From: Bradyrhizobium sp. CSA207
GTDB taxonomy: Bacteria > Pseudomonadota > Alphaproteobacteria > Rhizobiales > Xanthobacteraceae
DNA length: 64,000 nucleotides
Reading direction: 5' to 3'
Assembly: GCF_029051685.1 (NCBI RefSeq)
Contig: NZ_JAACFT010000003.1
Coordinates: 62,001-126,000 of the forward strand
In this document: one piece after another, positions 55,606 through 63,998 of the stretch
Layout: each line of letters starts with the position of its first letter
Position numbering within the stretch: the stretch's first letter is position 1
Notes under the pieces: model-generated
Database searches by the model: none
What the model was told of the DNA's origin: nothing
Seen by the model: the letters and a program-made list of their open reading frames with translations, nothing else
Position numbers and translations under genes: made by a program

Positions 55606-56388
55606 ATGTCGGACAGGATGCAACTGGTGGTCGCGACGCCGTGCTTTGGCGGGCAGGTGTCGAGCATCTATGCAAGCTCGATCTTCGCACTCCAGCGCGC
55701 CGTGCATGGCATGTCCAATCTCGAACTGAAGGTGCTGCTGCGCGACGGCGACGCGCTGATCACGCGCGCGCGGGCCAATCTGGTCGCGATGTTCCTGGAC
55801 GATCCCAAGGCGACGCATTTCCTGTTCATCGACGCCGACATCGGCTTCAAGCCGGAGCAGGTGTTCCGGCTGATCGAATGCGGGGCCGACGTCGTCGCCG
55901 GCTGCTATCCGATCAAGCGCGTCAACTGGGACAAGGCGAAGCGGGCGATCCAGGCGGGCAGGGACGATGTGCCGGCGGCCTCGCTCGACTACGTGCTCGA
56001 GATCGACGATCCCGACCGCATCGTGGTGGTCAACGGTTTTACGCGCGTACGTTATGCCGGCACCGGGTTCCTGATGATCCGGCGCCACGTGCTGGAGGCG
56101 ATGTGCCGCCATCCGAACCACGCCGCTCTTCAGTTCTTCCGCGAGCATTCGCACGACTCGCTGGCGGCGAGCCAGAACCGGTTCGCGCTGTTCGAATGCA
56201 TGATAGATCCGGTGACCGGCACTTATCTTTCCGAGGACTTCGCCTTCTGCAAGCGCTGGACCGACATCGGCGGCGAGATCTGGGCCGACATCCAGAGCTC
56301 GCTCGATCACGTCGGGCCGTCGGTCTTCCACGGCGACATCGCCTCGCAATTCGCGCCGACGCCCGCTGCGGCGGCCGATGCGGCGTGA
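55606..56388 (+). CDS. GT-A-like glycosyltransferase in the flagellar locus
   Basis: The 260-residue protein has a GT-A nucleotide-sugar fold pattern: start LVVATPCFGGQVSSIYASSI, ALITRARANLVAMFL, the DxD-type motif HFLFIDADIGFKPEQVF and a late SEDFAFCKRW with HVGPSVFHGD supplying a probable metal His. No membrane segment is present, so it acts in the cytoplasm. It is the first gene of a four-gene run. Glycosylation of flagellin or a small molecule is possible; the acceptor is unknown. Start 55606 follows GGGGCGGAG; TTG 55585 is an alternative. Confidence 0.78.
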   Translation: MSDRMQLVVATPCFGGQVSSIYASSIFALQRAVHGMSNLELKVLLRDGDALITRARANLVAMFLDDPKATHFLFIDADIGFKPEQVFRLIECGADVVAGCYPIKRVNWDKAKRAIQAGRDDVPAASLDYVLEIDDPDRIVVVNGFTRVRYAGTGFLMIRRHVLEAMCRHPNHAALQFFREHSHDSLAASQNRFALFECMIDPVTGTYLSEDFAFCKRWTDIGGEIWADIQSSLDHVGPSVFHGDIASQFAPTPAAAADAA

Positions 56389-56398
56389 GCGTTCCGGG

Positions 56399-58027
56399 AT
56401 GAGCGCCAGCGCATCCCGTCCGTCAGACCCGGAGCGGGCGTCCAACGGCGGCTCGCGCTACCGCTTGCGCGATCTCTTCACACCGCTCGATACGCTGCTC
56501 GTCTGCGGTGGAGATCCGCGGCTGGCGCTCGATCCGACAGACCGCGTCAACGTCTATGGTTGTACGCCCTCGCCGGAGCCAGAGATCTGGAATTTCGCCT
56601 CCTCGACCGCGGCATCGATCTCGCAGGCCGCTTATGACCGCGCTGCGCTGGCGCGCGAAGAACTCATGCACAAATGTCTTTTCGACGAGGTCGAAGTCGC
56701 CTTCGATGCGCGTTGCGAGGACGTGCGCGGCGAATTGCGCGGCCACCTCCAACTCTCGCCGCGGGTGGACATCGTATTCTCGCCGTCCGGCACGGACTCC
56801 CAGCTCCACGCCCTGTTCCTGGCACGTGCGGTGCTCGGCGTGCCGCCGGTGACCATCGTGGTCGGCACCGACCAGACCGGTAGCGGGACGGCGTACACCG
56901 CGCGCGGTCGCCATTTCAGCGCGATGACAGCGGGCGGCTTTGCCGTGCGCAAGGACGGTGCGGTGGCGGGCCTCGCCGGCGACAGCATCGCGGTGCCGCT
57001 GCTCGACACCGCGTCCGACATTGCGATGCGTCCGGATGCGGATGCCGCAGTGCTGCGCGCGGTCGAGGTCACGATCGCGCAGGGCGCGTCCGTGCTGCTT
57101 CAGATCATGGATTCGTCAAAGCTCGGCTGGCGAGCGCCGAGCGCGGCCTGCCTCGACGAGATCGCGCGGCGTTGGCCCGGCAAGGTTCAGGTCGTCGTCG
57201 ATGCCTGCCAGGCCCGGCTCGGGCGCCGGCGGCTGCGCTCCTACCTCGACCGCGGCTACATGGTGTTGATCACCGGCTCGAAATTCTTCGGCGGGCCAGC
57301 CTTCAGCGGCGCTCTGCTGGTGCCGAAAGGTCTTTCGCGGTTGATCGACCGGGCCGGTGGCATCGCGCCGGGATTGCTCGACTATGCCGGCCGCAGCGAC
57401 TGGCCGCAGGCGTGGATCACCTTGCGCTCGCATTTCGAGCGCCGGCCCAATTTCGGCCAATGGCTGCGCTGGGAGGCGGCGCTCACCGAGATCGGCAGCT
57501 ACTATGCCGTGCCGGGCGCCTTCCGTGCCAAGGCACTGGCCGAACTTGCTGCGGGCATCGACTGCATGATCGCGCTGTCGCCGTCGCTCCAGGCCGTTCC
57601 GTCCGCGCATGCGAAGGCCGGTGTGGACGACGAGGAATTCGCCCAAGCGACGATCTTTCCGTTCACGCTGCTGCGAGACGGCAGACCGGTCTCGAATGCC
57701 GAGACCAGCGCCGTTCATCGCGCGCTGGCGGCCGACATGAACGGCGAGATCAGCGGCAGTGCTGCTGACCGCCAGATTGCCGCGCAGCGCTGCCTGATCG
57801 GCCAGCCGGTTCGGCTGGAGCGGCCGGACGGCGCGTCGCAGGCCGTGCTGCGGCTCTGTCTCGGCGCACGGCTGGTGACGGAGGCCTGGTCGGCTGATGC
57901 CGCGCAGGCGCAACGCAATGTGCAGCACATCCTCGATCGTATCGCCCACGTCCTGGTGAAGATCGAGCTGCTGCTTGGCCGTGCGAGTGGTGCGGCCGTA
58001 CCGAAAAAGTCCGCGTTCGAGGTGTGA
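56399..58027 (+). CDS. Fold-type-I PLP-dependent enzyme, function unknown
   Basis: The 542-residue protein has a class-V-like PLP enzyme core. FSPSGTDSQLHALFLARAVL (about 127-146) would hold the phosphate, VVVDACQARLG places Asp268 against the pyridine nitrogen, and Lys295 in ITGSKFFGGPAFSG is the Schiff-base lysine. It resembles no specific named enzyme I can identify; it is longer than most and has an extra C-terminal part of about 150 residues. It starts 10 bp after the glycosyltransferase gene. It may make or modify an amino donor for the module. Confidence 0.7.
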   Translation: MSASASRPSDPERASNGGSRYRLRDLFTPLDTLLVCGGDPRLALDPTDRVNVYGCTPSPEPEIWNFASSTAASISQAAYDRAALAREELMHKCLFDEVEVAFDARCEDVRGELRGHLQLSPRVDIVFSPSGTDSQLHALFLARAVLGVPPVTIVVGTDQTGSGTAYTARGRHFSAMTAGGFAVRKDGAVAGLAGDSIAVPLLDTASDIAMRPDADAAVLRAVEVTIAQGASVLLQIMDSSKLGWRAPSAACLDEIARRWPGKVQVVVDACQARLGRRRLRSYLDRGYMVLITGSKFFGGPAFSGALLVPKGLSRLIDRAGGIAPGLLDYAGRSDWPQAWITLRSHFERRPNFGQWLRWEAALTEIGSYYAVPGAFRAKALAELAAGIDCMIALSPSLQAVPSAHAKAGVDDEEFAQATIFPFTLLRDGRPVSNAETSAVHRALAADMNGEISGSAADRQIAAQRCLIGQPVRLERPDGASQAVLRLCLGARLVTEAWSADAAQAQRNVQHILDRIAHVLVKIELLLGRASGAAVPKKSAFEV

Positions 58028-58028
58028 G

Positions 58029-59282
58029 ATGCAGCATCCAGTTTCTACGCCGATCGGTGTGACCGCGCCGGACTATGCCGACCGCATCGGCTTTGCGCAG
58101 TTGACGCGCCGCGCCTTCGAAGGTGTCGATCTGCACCCGTTGCGCGACCAGCTCGTCACGCGGATCGCGGCGGGGACGGCACTGGCGGGCGAAGGCCTCG
58201 ATCTGTCGCTGATTACCCAGCTTCTCGGCGACAAGGCGCAGGGGCTTGCGATCCAGTCGGAGGTGCTCACCTTCCATCAATTGTTTCGTACACCCTGCAC
58301 AGGGCCGAAACCCGGCTTGCGTGTGCTCGCGCTTGCGGCTGACATCGACATGGGCGGCAACACGCCGATCGAATTCCTGCTCGAAGGCTCCGACATCGAG
58401 CTGTTGACGCTTTATGTGGTCAAAGGCGTCGGCTTGCCGGAGAAATTGCCCGATCACGACGTTGCCATCGTGGTCGCATCCGATTCCGAGGAATGCCGCG
58501 AGGCGCTCGCGCTGATCGAAAAGGCCGCACCGCACTGGCCGCGGCCGCTGCTCAATCGCCCCGATCTCATCGGCAACCTCGATCGCGACAAGCTGTATCG
58601 GCTGCTGAAGGGCGTGTCCGGTCTCGATATTCCGGCGACGGTCCATGCGACGCGCGCGCAATTATCGAACCTGTCCGCGGGGCGGATCGCGTGCGAGGAC
58701 ATCGCGGGCGAATTGCACTTTCCAATGATCGCGCGGCCGCGCGGCTCGCATGCCGGCGTCGGGCTCGGAAAGCTCGACGACGCGTCGGCGCTCGCCGCCT
58801 ATCTTGCCGAGCGGGAAGAGCAGGACTTCTTCGTTGCGCGTTTCGTCGATTATGCGAGCCCTGACGGGCTCTACCGCAAATATCGTCTCGCAATGGTCGA
58901 CGGCAAGCCTTACGCCTGCCATATGGCGATCGCCGATCGCTGGGACATCTGGTATCTCAACGCCTACATGGCGTTCAGCGAGGAGAAGCGTGCTGAAGAA
59001 GCTATCTTCATGCTCGACTTCGATCACGCGTTCGCGGCGCGTCACCGCAGCGCGCTCGACGAGATGTGCAGGCGCGTTGGCCTCGATTATTTCATCGTCG
59101 ATTGTGCCGAGAACCAGGATCGCGAGCTTCTGGTGTTCGAGGCCGACAATACCGCCGTCGTGCACAACATGGATTCGCCGGTCGTGTTTCCGTACAAGCC
59201 GCCGCAGATGCGCAAGATCTTTGCCGCGTTCGCGGCGATGCTGTCGCGGCACGCGAAAGCGAACGAGGGGCGCGCCACATGA
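58029..59282 (+). CDS. ATP-grasp ligase-like protein
   Basis: The 417-residue protein has an ATP-grasp fold in its C-terminal two thirds: FPMIARPRGSHAGVGLGKLD (nucleotide lysine/arginine loop), a metal-binding segment in YFIVDCAENQDRELLVFEAD followed by NTAVVHNMDSP, and RYxLxMVDGKPYACHMAI-like strands between. The N-terminal 170 residues (ITQLLGDKAQGLAIQSEVLT, LRVLALAADIDMGGNTPIEF) are a pre-ATP-grasp region. Such enzymes join a carboxylate to an amine using ATP. The gene is one base after the PLP-enzyme gene and overlaps the decarboxylase gene by ATGA. Confidence 0.72.
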   Translation: MQHPVSTPIGVTAPDYADRIGFAQLTRRAFEGVDLHPLRDQLVTRIAAGTALAGEGLDLSLITQLLGDKAQGLAIQSEVLTFHQLFRTPCTGPKPGLRVLALAADIDMGGNTPIEFLLEGSDIELLTLYVVKGVGLPEKLPDHDVAIVVASDSEECREALALIEKAAPHWPRPLLNRPDLIGNLDRDKLYRLLKGVSGLDIPATVHATRAQLSNLSAGRIACEDIAGELHFPMIARPRGSHAGVGLGKLDDASALAAYLAEREEQDFFVARFVDYASPDGLYRKYRLAMVDGKPYACHMAIADRWDIWYLNAYMAFSEEKRAEEAIFMLDFDHAFAARHRSALDEMCRRVGLDYFIVDCAENQDRELLVFEADNTAVVHNMDSPVVFPYKPPQMRKIFAAFAAMLSRHAKANEGRAT

Positions 59283-60778
59283 ACGAGATCGTCCGCAACA
59301 CGCAACCGGCCGTCACCCATGCCTCGCTCGATCCGCAGGACTGGAACGAGGTTCGCGCGCTCGCCCATCGCATGCTGGACGAGACCATCGACAGCATTGC
59401 CAATGTTCGCGCGCGGCCGGTCTGGCAGCCGATACCCGAGGATGTTCGCGCGGCGTTCAGGACTGACGTTCCGCGCGGGCCAACCGGCCTTGCGGACGTC
59501 TATCGCGAATTCTCGGAGAGCGTCGCGCCTTATGCGACCGGCAATGTCCATCCCGGCTTCATGGGCTGGGTGCATGGCGGCGGCACCACGGTCGGCATGC
59601 TCGCGGAGATGCTGGCAGCGGGACTCAACGCCAATCTCGGCGGGCGCGACCACATGCCGATCGAGGTCGAACGCCAGATCGTCGACTGGATGCGTCGCCT
59701 GTTCGAGTTTCCGGAGGGCGCGAGCGGCATCTTCGTCACGGGCACATCGATGGCCAATCTGATGGCCGTGCTGGTGGCACGCACCAGCGCACTCGGCGCG
59801 CTGGCACGGCAGCACGGCATCGGCAACGACGGCGCGCTGCTCACGGCCTATACCTCGCAAGCCGCGCATGGCTGCATCTCCCGGGCGATTGATATCGCCG
59901 GGCTCGGCACCGATGCGCTGCGCAAGATCAGGGTTGATGCCGATCATCGCATCGACGTCGCCGCCCTGCGCACACAGATCGCGATCGATCGCGAGGTCGG
60001 CTTCAAGCCGTTCCTGGTGGTTGCATCCGCCGGCACGGTCGATATCGGCGCGATCGATGATCTCAAATCGCTGGCGCAGCTGTGCCACGAGGAGGGAATC
60101 TGGTTTCACGTCGACGGTGCTTTCGGCGCGCTCGCGATTCTCTCGCCCGAGCTTGCGCCATTGCTCGGCGGCATCGAGCTTGCGGATTCCATCGCGCTCG
60201 ATTTCCACAAATGGGGGCAGGTGCCCTACGACGCGGGCTTCCTGCTGGTCCGCGACGGCGAGCAGCACCGACAGGCGTTTGCGCAACCGGCGGCCTATCT
60301 GCAGCGCGAGGCGAGGGGGCTTGCGGCCGGCGCGGTCTGGCCCTGCGATCTCGGCCCCGATCTGTCGCGCGGCTTCCGCGCGCTGAAAACCTGGTTCACG
60401 CTGAAGACGTTCGGCACCGAACGGCTCGGTGCAGTGATCGCGCGAAGCTGTGCGCTGGCAAAATATCTGGAGACGCGGGTTCTTGCCGAGCCGCGGCTGG
60501 AATTATTGGCTCCGGTCAATCTCAACATCGTCTGCTTCCGCTACCGTGCCGCCGATGAGATCAATCGCGAGATCGTCGCCGACATCCAGGAGTCCGGCAT
60601 TGCGGCGCCGTCGAGCACGATGCTGGACGGCACATTCGCGATCCGTGCCGCGATCGTCAATCATCGCACGGACGAGGGAGACATCGATGCGCTGGTGTCG
60701 GCGGTCCTGGAGTTTGGCGCGCGGCGAACCGGCGATGGTCTGATCGAGGTCGAGGCGCCGCCGCTCGCGGCGCCGTGA
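59279..60778 (+). CDS. PLP-dependent amino acid decarboxylase (group II family)
   Basis: The 499-residue protein belongs to the aromatic-amino-acid/glutamate decarboxylase family. The stacking His197 lies in YTSQAAHGCISRA, the Asp279 of the cofactor site in WFHVDGAFGALAIL and the PLP Lys311 in SIALDFHKWGQVPYDAGFLL. It would produce an amine from an amino acid, which the ATP-grasp enzyme encoded upstream could use. Starts inside the stop of that gene (ATGA). Its end is followed by a strong terminator, marking the end of the module. The substrate is not predictable. Confidence 0.85.
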   Translation: MNEIVRNTQPAVTHASLDPQDWNEVRALAHRMLDETIDSIANVRARPVWQPIPEDVRAAFRTDVPRGPTGLADVYREFSESVAPYATGNVHPGFMGWVHGGGTTVGMLAEMLAAGLNANLGGRDHMPIEVERQIVDWMRRLFEFPEGASGIFVTGTSMANLMAVLVARTSALGALARQHGIGNDGALLTAYTSQAAHGCISRAIDIAGLGTDALRKIRVDADHRIDVAALRTQIAIDREVGFKPFLVVASAGTVDIGAIDDLKSLAQLCHEEGIWFHVDGAFGALAILSPELAPLLGGIELADSIALDFHKWGQVPYDAGFLLVRDGEQHRQAFAQPAAYLQREARGLAAGAVWPCDLGPDLSRGFRALKTWFTLKTFGTERLGAVIARSCALAKYLETRVLAEPRLELLAPVNLNIVCFRYRAADEINREIVADIQESGIAAPSSTMLDGTFAIRAAIVNHRTDEGDIDALVSAVLEFGARRTGDGLIEVEAPPLAAP

Positions 60779-60800
60779 GATCAATGCCGACTGAAATGAA

Positions 60801-60834
60801 AAACGCCCCGGACCAGGTCCGGGGCGTTTTTCGT
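60801..60834. terminator. Strong bidirectional terminator after the module
   Basis: AAACGCCCCGGACC pairs with GGTCCGGGGCGTTT, with A and T runs on both sides, between the convergent decarboxylase gene and flbT. Confidence 0.9.
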
Positions 60835-60854
60835 TTGGATGCGCGGAAGCCTGC

Positions 60855-61292
60855 TCAGGCGGCCGAGCTGACGTCGCCCTTGACGTCGCTTTTGGGATGC
60901 GTGGCCTCGTATTGATCCCGGAGTTTGTCTTCATAAGCGATCAGCTTGCGGGCGTCCTTGAGGGCCCTGTACAGATCGCCGCTCATGATGTGGTTGTTGA
61001 TGTCCTCGATGATCGGCCAGGCGCTCGGCACGGCGGTGACGATGTCACGCACCAGGTTGAAATAGGTGCCGTGCTGGCTCTGCGGATCCGGCGAGATGTA
61101 CATCAGCTGCACCGCGAGATAGACGAGCTTGGCCGGGGTGTCGGCGGTTTCGGGCGTGAGGATGTCGCGCTCGCGCAGGATCGGCACGTTGTCGCCGTCG
61201 ATCAGAAGGCGGGCGCGCTGATCGGTGTTGGTGATCACGCAGTTGCCGACAATGATGCGTTCGTGTGGTCTGAGTTCGACCTTGAGAGCCAT
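60855..61292 (-). CDS. flbT: Flagellar biosynthesis repressor FlbT
   Basis: The 145-residue protein starts ALKVELRPHERIIVGNCVIT and has the conserved LIDGDNVPILRERDILT and MYISPDP blocks of FlbT. In Caulobacter, FlbT binds the flagellin mRNA leader and limits translation until the hook is finished. Its usual partner flaF is not between it and the flagellin gene here. It diverges from the flagellin gene at 61617. Confidence 0.95.
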   Translation of the reverse strand: MALKVELRPHERIIVGNCVITNTDQRARLLIDGDNVPILRERDILTPETADTPAKLVYLAVQLMYISPDPQSQHGTYFNLVRDIVTAVPSAWPIIEDINNHIMSGDLYRALKDARKLIAYEDKLRDQYEATHPKSDVKGDVSSAA

Positions 61293-61386
61293 GCCTGTTC
61301 TCCATCTGCCGCGTTGTAACGAGCCTCGCGCGTGCCCTGTCAATGATGGCTGCCGGCCCTGATTTGGGTCCAATCCTTGCTGAATG

Positions 61387-61408
61387 TGGTTAACGGGTTG
61401 TAAACGCC
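61387..61408 (+). promoter_or_regulatory. Conserved flagellin upstream element, copy 1
   Basis: TGGTTAACGGGTTGTAAACG (continuing CC) has TTAA-N7-TAAA spacing, a one-base variant of the CtrA box. The same element with 19 of 22 bases identical ends the window at 63977. It is 230 bp before the flagellin start. The rest of the 324-bp gap 61293-61616 holds a hairpin at 61470-61497. Confidence 0.55.
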
Positions 61409-61469
61409 GGCCGTCATCGCGGAAACGTGAGCGATTTCAAAGCGCTGATTTCTTGCGCAGTCCGGACTT

Positions 61470-61497
61470 GGGCCTCCAGGGGGGCCCTCGGAGGCCC
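61470..61497 (+). promoter_or_regulatory. Hairpin in the flagellin leader region
   Basis: GGGCCTCC and GGAGGCCC form an 8-bp stem with a 12-base loop, 120 bp before the flagellin start. If the transcript begins upstream of it, it could be a leader structure for FlbT-type control; no T run follows, so it is not a simple terminator. Confidence 0.35.
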
Positions 61498-61616
61498 GGC
61501 GCAGACAAACCCGGGGTTTCATTTCACGGATTGTTAGAGGCTTGGACGCACGTTGCGCCCCGTCGTTTGATCAATCTTGGTCAGACAGGACGCGTAGCTA
61601 CCAGAAAGGTAACAGT

Positions 61617-63860
61617 ATGTCCGGTATCGTTCTCTCCTCCTCGGTTCGCCAGAACCTGCTCTCTCTCCAGTCCACCGCCGACCTGCTCGCCACCACCCAG
61701 TCCCGTTTGTCGACTGGCAAGAAGGTGAACTCGGCGCTCGACAACCCCACCAACTTCTTCACGGCGCAGTCGCTCGACAACCGCGCCAGCGACATCAACA
61801 ATCTGCTCGATGGCATCGCCAACGGCGTGCAGGTGCTCCAGGCCGCCAACACCGGCATCACCTCGCTGCAGAAGCTGCTCGACTCGGCCAAGTCGATCGC
61901 CAACCAGGCGCTGCAGACCACGGTCGGTTACTCGACCAAGTCCAACGTCTCGACCACCATCGCGGGTGCGACCTCGACCGACCTGCGCGGCACCACGACC
62001 TACACCAGCGCGACCGCGCTCTCCAACGTGCTGTTCTCCGGCGCGGCTGGTGGCGTCACGGCAGCGACCTCGACGACCACGCTGGGCGCGTCGGCCGTGG
62101 CCAGCTATACGGGCACCGCGATCAACGCGGCGACCACGGCGGCCAGCCTCCTGAACGGCACGGCTGCTGTCAGTGACGCCAACGCCGGCGTTGTCGCGGG
62201 TGACACTTTCACTGTCAACGGCAAGACCATCACCTTTGCTTCGGGTGACGCGCCGGGTACGGCACCGACTGGATTCACCAAGGTCGCTGCGTCGGCCGGC
62301 GTGACCACCGGCAACGTCTATACGGATGCGAGCGGCAATTCGCTCGTCTATCTTGGTTCTACGACGAAGGCCTCGGTCGGTGACGTGCTGACCGCGATTG
62401 ACGTCGCCAGCGGTGTGCAGAGCAACGTCGCCGGTACTTTGACGCTGAACACCAGCCAGACCGCCTCGACCGTCAACGGCAGCGGTGCGCTGCTCCTCGA
62501 GAGCTCGACCGGTGCGGATCTGAGCGTTTCGGGCAAGGCCGACATCCTCAAGGCTCTCGGGCTGACCACCGCGACCGGTACCGGTAGTGCCACTGTCACT
62601 GCGGCTCGCGTCACTGCATCGGGCAGCCTCGGCTCGTTCGTGCAGGATGGATCGACCCTGAACGTCAACGGCAAGACCATCACCTTCCAGAACGGTGGAA
62701 CCCCCGCTGCGGCGCAGGTTGCGAGTGGCTCGGGCGTGAGCGGCAACGTTGTGACCGACGGCAGCGGCAACTCGACGGTCTATCTCAACAAGGGTACGAT
62801 TGCCGACGTGCTGAAGGCGATCGATCTCGCCACCGGCGTGCAGACCGCATCCAACTCCGGCGGTACGGCGACCCTGAGCACCGCAACCGGTCAGACCAAC
62901 TCCTCGCTGGTCGCCGGTTCGCTGCATATCTCCACCGGCGCCAACGCGGATCTGTCGATCACCGGCACCGGCAATGCGCTGTCCTCGCTCGGCCTGACCG
63001 GTTCGACCGGCACCGGCACCGCCTTCACCGCGAGCCGTTCTGCGGCGTCGGGCGGCGTCTCGGGCAAGACCTTGACCTTCTCCTCCTTCAACGGCGGCAC
63101 GGCGGTCAACGTCACCTTCGGCGACGGCACTGGTGGCACGGTCAAGACGCTCGATCAGCTCAATACGGCGCTTCAGGCCAACAACCTGAGCGCCACGATC
63201 GACGCCAACGGCCTGCTCACGGTCTCGGCGACCAACGACTACGCCTCCTCGACCATCGGTTCGGCTGTCGCGGGTGGCACCATCGGCGGCACGATCACAT
63301 CGGCTCTGAGCTGGTCGAACGCCACGGCGCCCGTCGCTGACGCAGTTGCCCAGGCCACCCGTACCAACCTGGTGTCCCAGTACAACAACATCCTGACACA
63401 GATCGACACGACCTCGCTGGATGCTTCGTTCAACGGTGTCAACCTGCTCAACGGCGACCAGCTCAAGCTGGTTTTCGACGAGACCGGCAAGTCGAACCTG
63501 AACATCACCGGCGTGACCTTCAACTCGAAGGGTCTGGGTCTGGCCGGCCTGGTGCAGGGCACCGACTTCATCGACAACGCCGCGACCAACAAGGTGCTGA
63601 CCAGCCTGAACTCGGCCTCGAGCACCCTGCGGTCGGAAGCCTCGACCCTGGGTTCGAACCTCTCCATCGTGCAGATCCGCCAGGACTTCAACAAGAACCT
63701 GATCAACGTGCTGCAGACCGGCTCGTCCAACCTGACGCTGGCCGACACCAACGAGGAAGCGGCCAACAGCCAGGCGCTGTCGACCCGCCAGTCGATCGCG
63801 GTGTCCGCGCTGTCGCTGGCCAACCAGTCGCAGCAGAGCGTGCTCCAGCTGCTCCGCTAA
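61617..63860 (+). CDS. fliC: Flagellin, enlarged, with duplicated central module
   Basis: The 747-residue flagellin has the D0/D1 N-terminus (SGIVLSSSVRQNLLSLQSTA, LLATTQSRLSTGKKVNSALD, NPTNFFTAQSLDNRASDINN) and C-terminus (IVQIRQDFNKNLINVLQTGS, LALSLANQ-like SALSLANQSQQSVLQLLR). The surface part is unusually long. It contains two related blocks of about 150 residues (from FTVNGKTITFASGD at about 195 and LNVNGKTITFQNGG at about 345), each with TDGSGNS/TDASGNS and DVL(T/K)AID segments, plus a third partial copy (GKTLTFSSFNGG). GAAAGG precedes the start. Confidence 0.95.
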   Translation: MSGIVLSSSVRQNLLSLQSTADLLATTQSRLSTGKKVNSALDNPTNFFTAQSLDNRASDINNLLDGIANGVQVLQAANTGITSLQKLLDSAKSIANQALQTTVGYSTKSNVSTTIAGATSTDLRGTTTYTSATALSNVLFSGAAGGVTAATSTTTLGASAVASYTGTAINAATTAASLLNGTAAVSDANAGVVAGDTFTVNGKTITFASGDAPGTAPTGFTKVAASAGVTTGNVYTDASGNSLVYLGSTTKASVGDVLTAIDVASGVQSNVAGTLTLNTSQTASTVNGSGALLLESSTGADLSVSGKADILKALGLTTATGTGSATVTAARVTASGSLGSFVQDGSTLNVNGKTITFQNGGTPAAAQVASGSGVSGNVVTDGSGNSTVYLNKGTIADVLKAIDLATGVQTASNSGGTATLSTATGQTNSSLVAGSLHISTGANADLSITGTGNALSSLGLTGSTGTGTAFTASRSAASGGVSGKTLTFSSFNGGTAVNVTFGDGTGGTVKTLDQLNTALQANNLSATIDANGLLTVSATNDYASSTIGSAVAGGTIGGTITSALSWSNATAPVADAVAQATRTNLVSQYNNILTQIDTTSLDASFNGVNLLNGDQLKLVFDETGKSNLNITGVTFNSKGLGLAGLVQGTDFIDNAATNKVLTSLNSASSTLRSEASTLGSNLSIVQIRQDFNKNLINVLQTGSSNLTLADTNEEAANSQALSTRQSIAVSALSLANQSQQSVLQLLR

Positions 63861-63888
63861 TAGCGGCTGACATCGCAATCAAGTCATG

Positions 63889-63922
63889 GCGGCGGGGCTT
63901 CGGCCCCGCCGCTTTCTTTTTG
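63889..63922 (+). terminator. Intrinsic terminator after fliC
   Basis: A 10-bp stem GCGGCGGGGC/GCCCCGCCGC with a TTCG tetraloop is followed by TTTCTTTTT. Confidence 0.93.
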
Positions 63923-63976
63923 CGCAGAGCGATCGCGAAGGGGCCTGATCGCTCCTGGAAAAGTAACCGTTGGTTA

Positions 63977-63998
63977 TGGTTAACGGGACGCAAACGCC
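63977..63998 (+). promoter_or_regulatory. Conserved flagellin upstream element, copy 2, at the window edge
   Basis: TGGTTAACGGGACGCAAACG (continuing CC) repeats the element at 61387 with three differences. It suggests that another flagellin gene begins about 230 bp further on, outside the window. Confidence 0.5.

Noticed and set aside
61543..61558. A sigma-54-like TTGGACGCACGTTGCG sequence before fliC
   Set aside because: The GG and GC are 9 bp apart (11 bp to the next GC). Sigma-54 promoters need exactly 10, so I do not call it.
61581..63878. A 765-codon open frame antisense to fliC
   Set aside because: It is a shadow of the flagellin gene; the product is Arg/Gly/Val-rich and has no family features.
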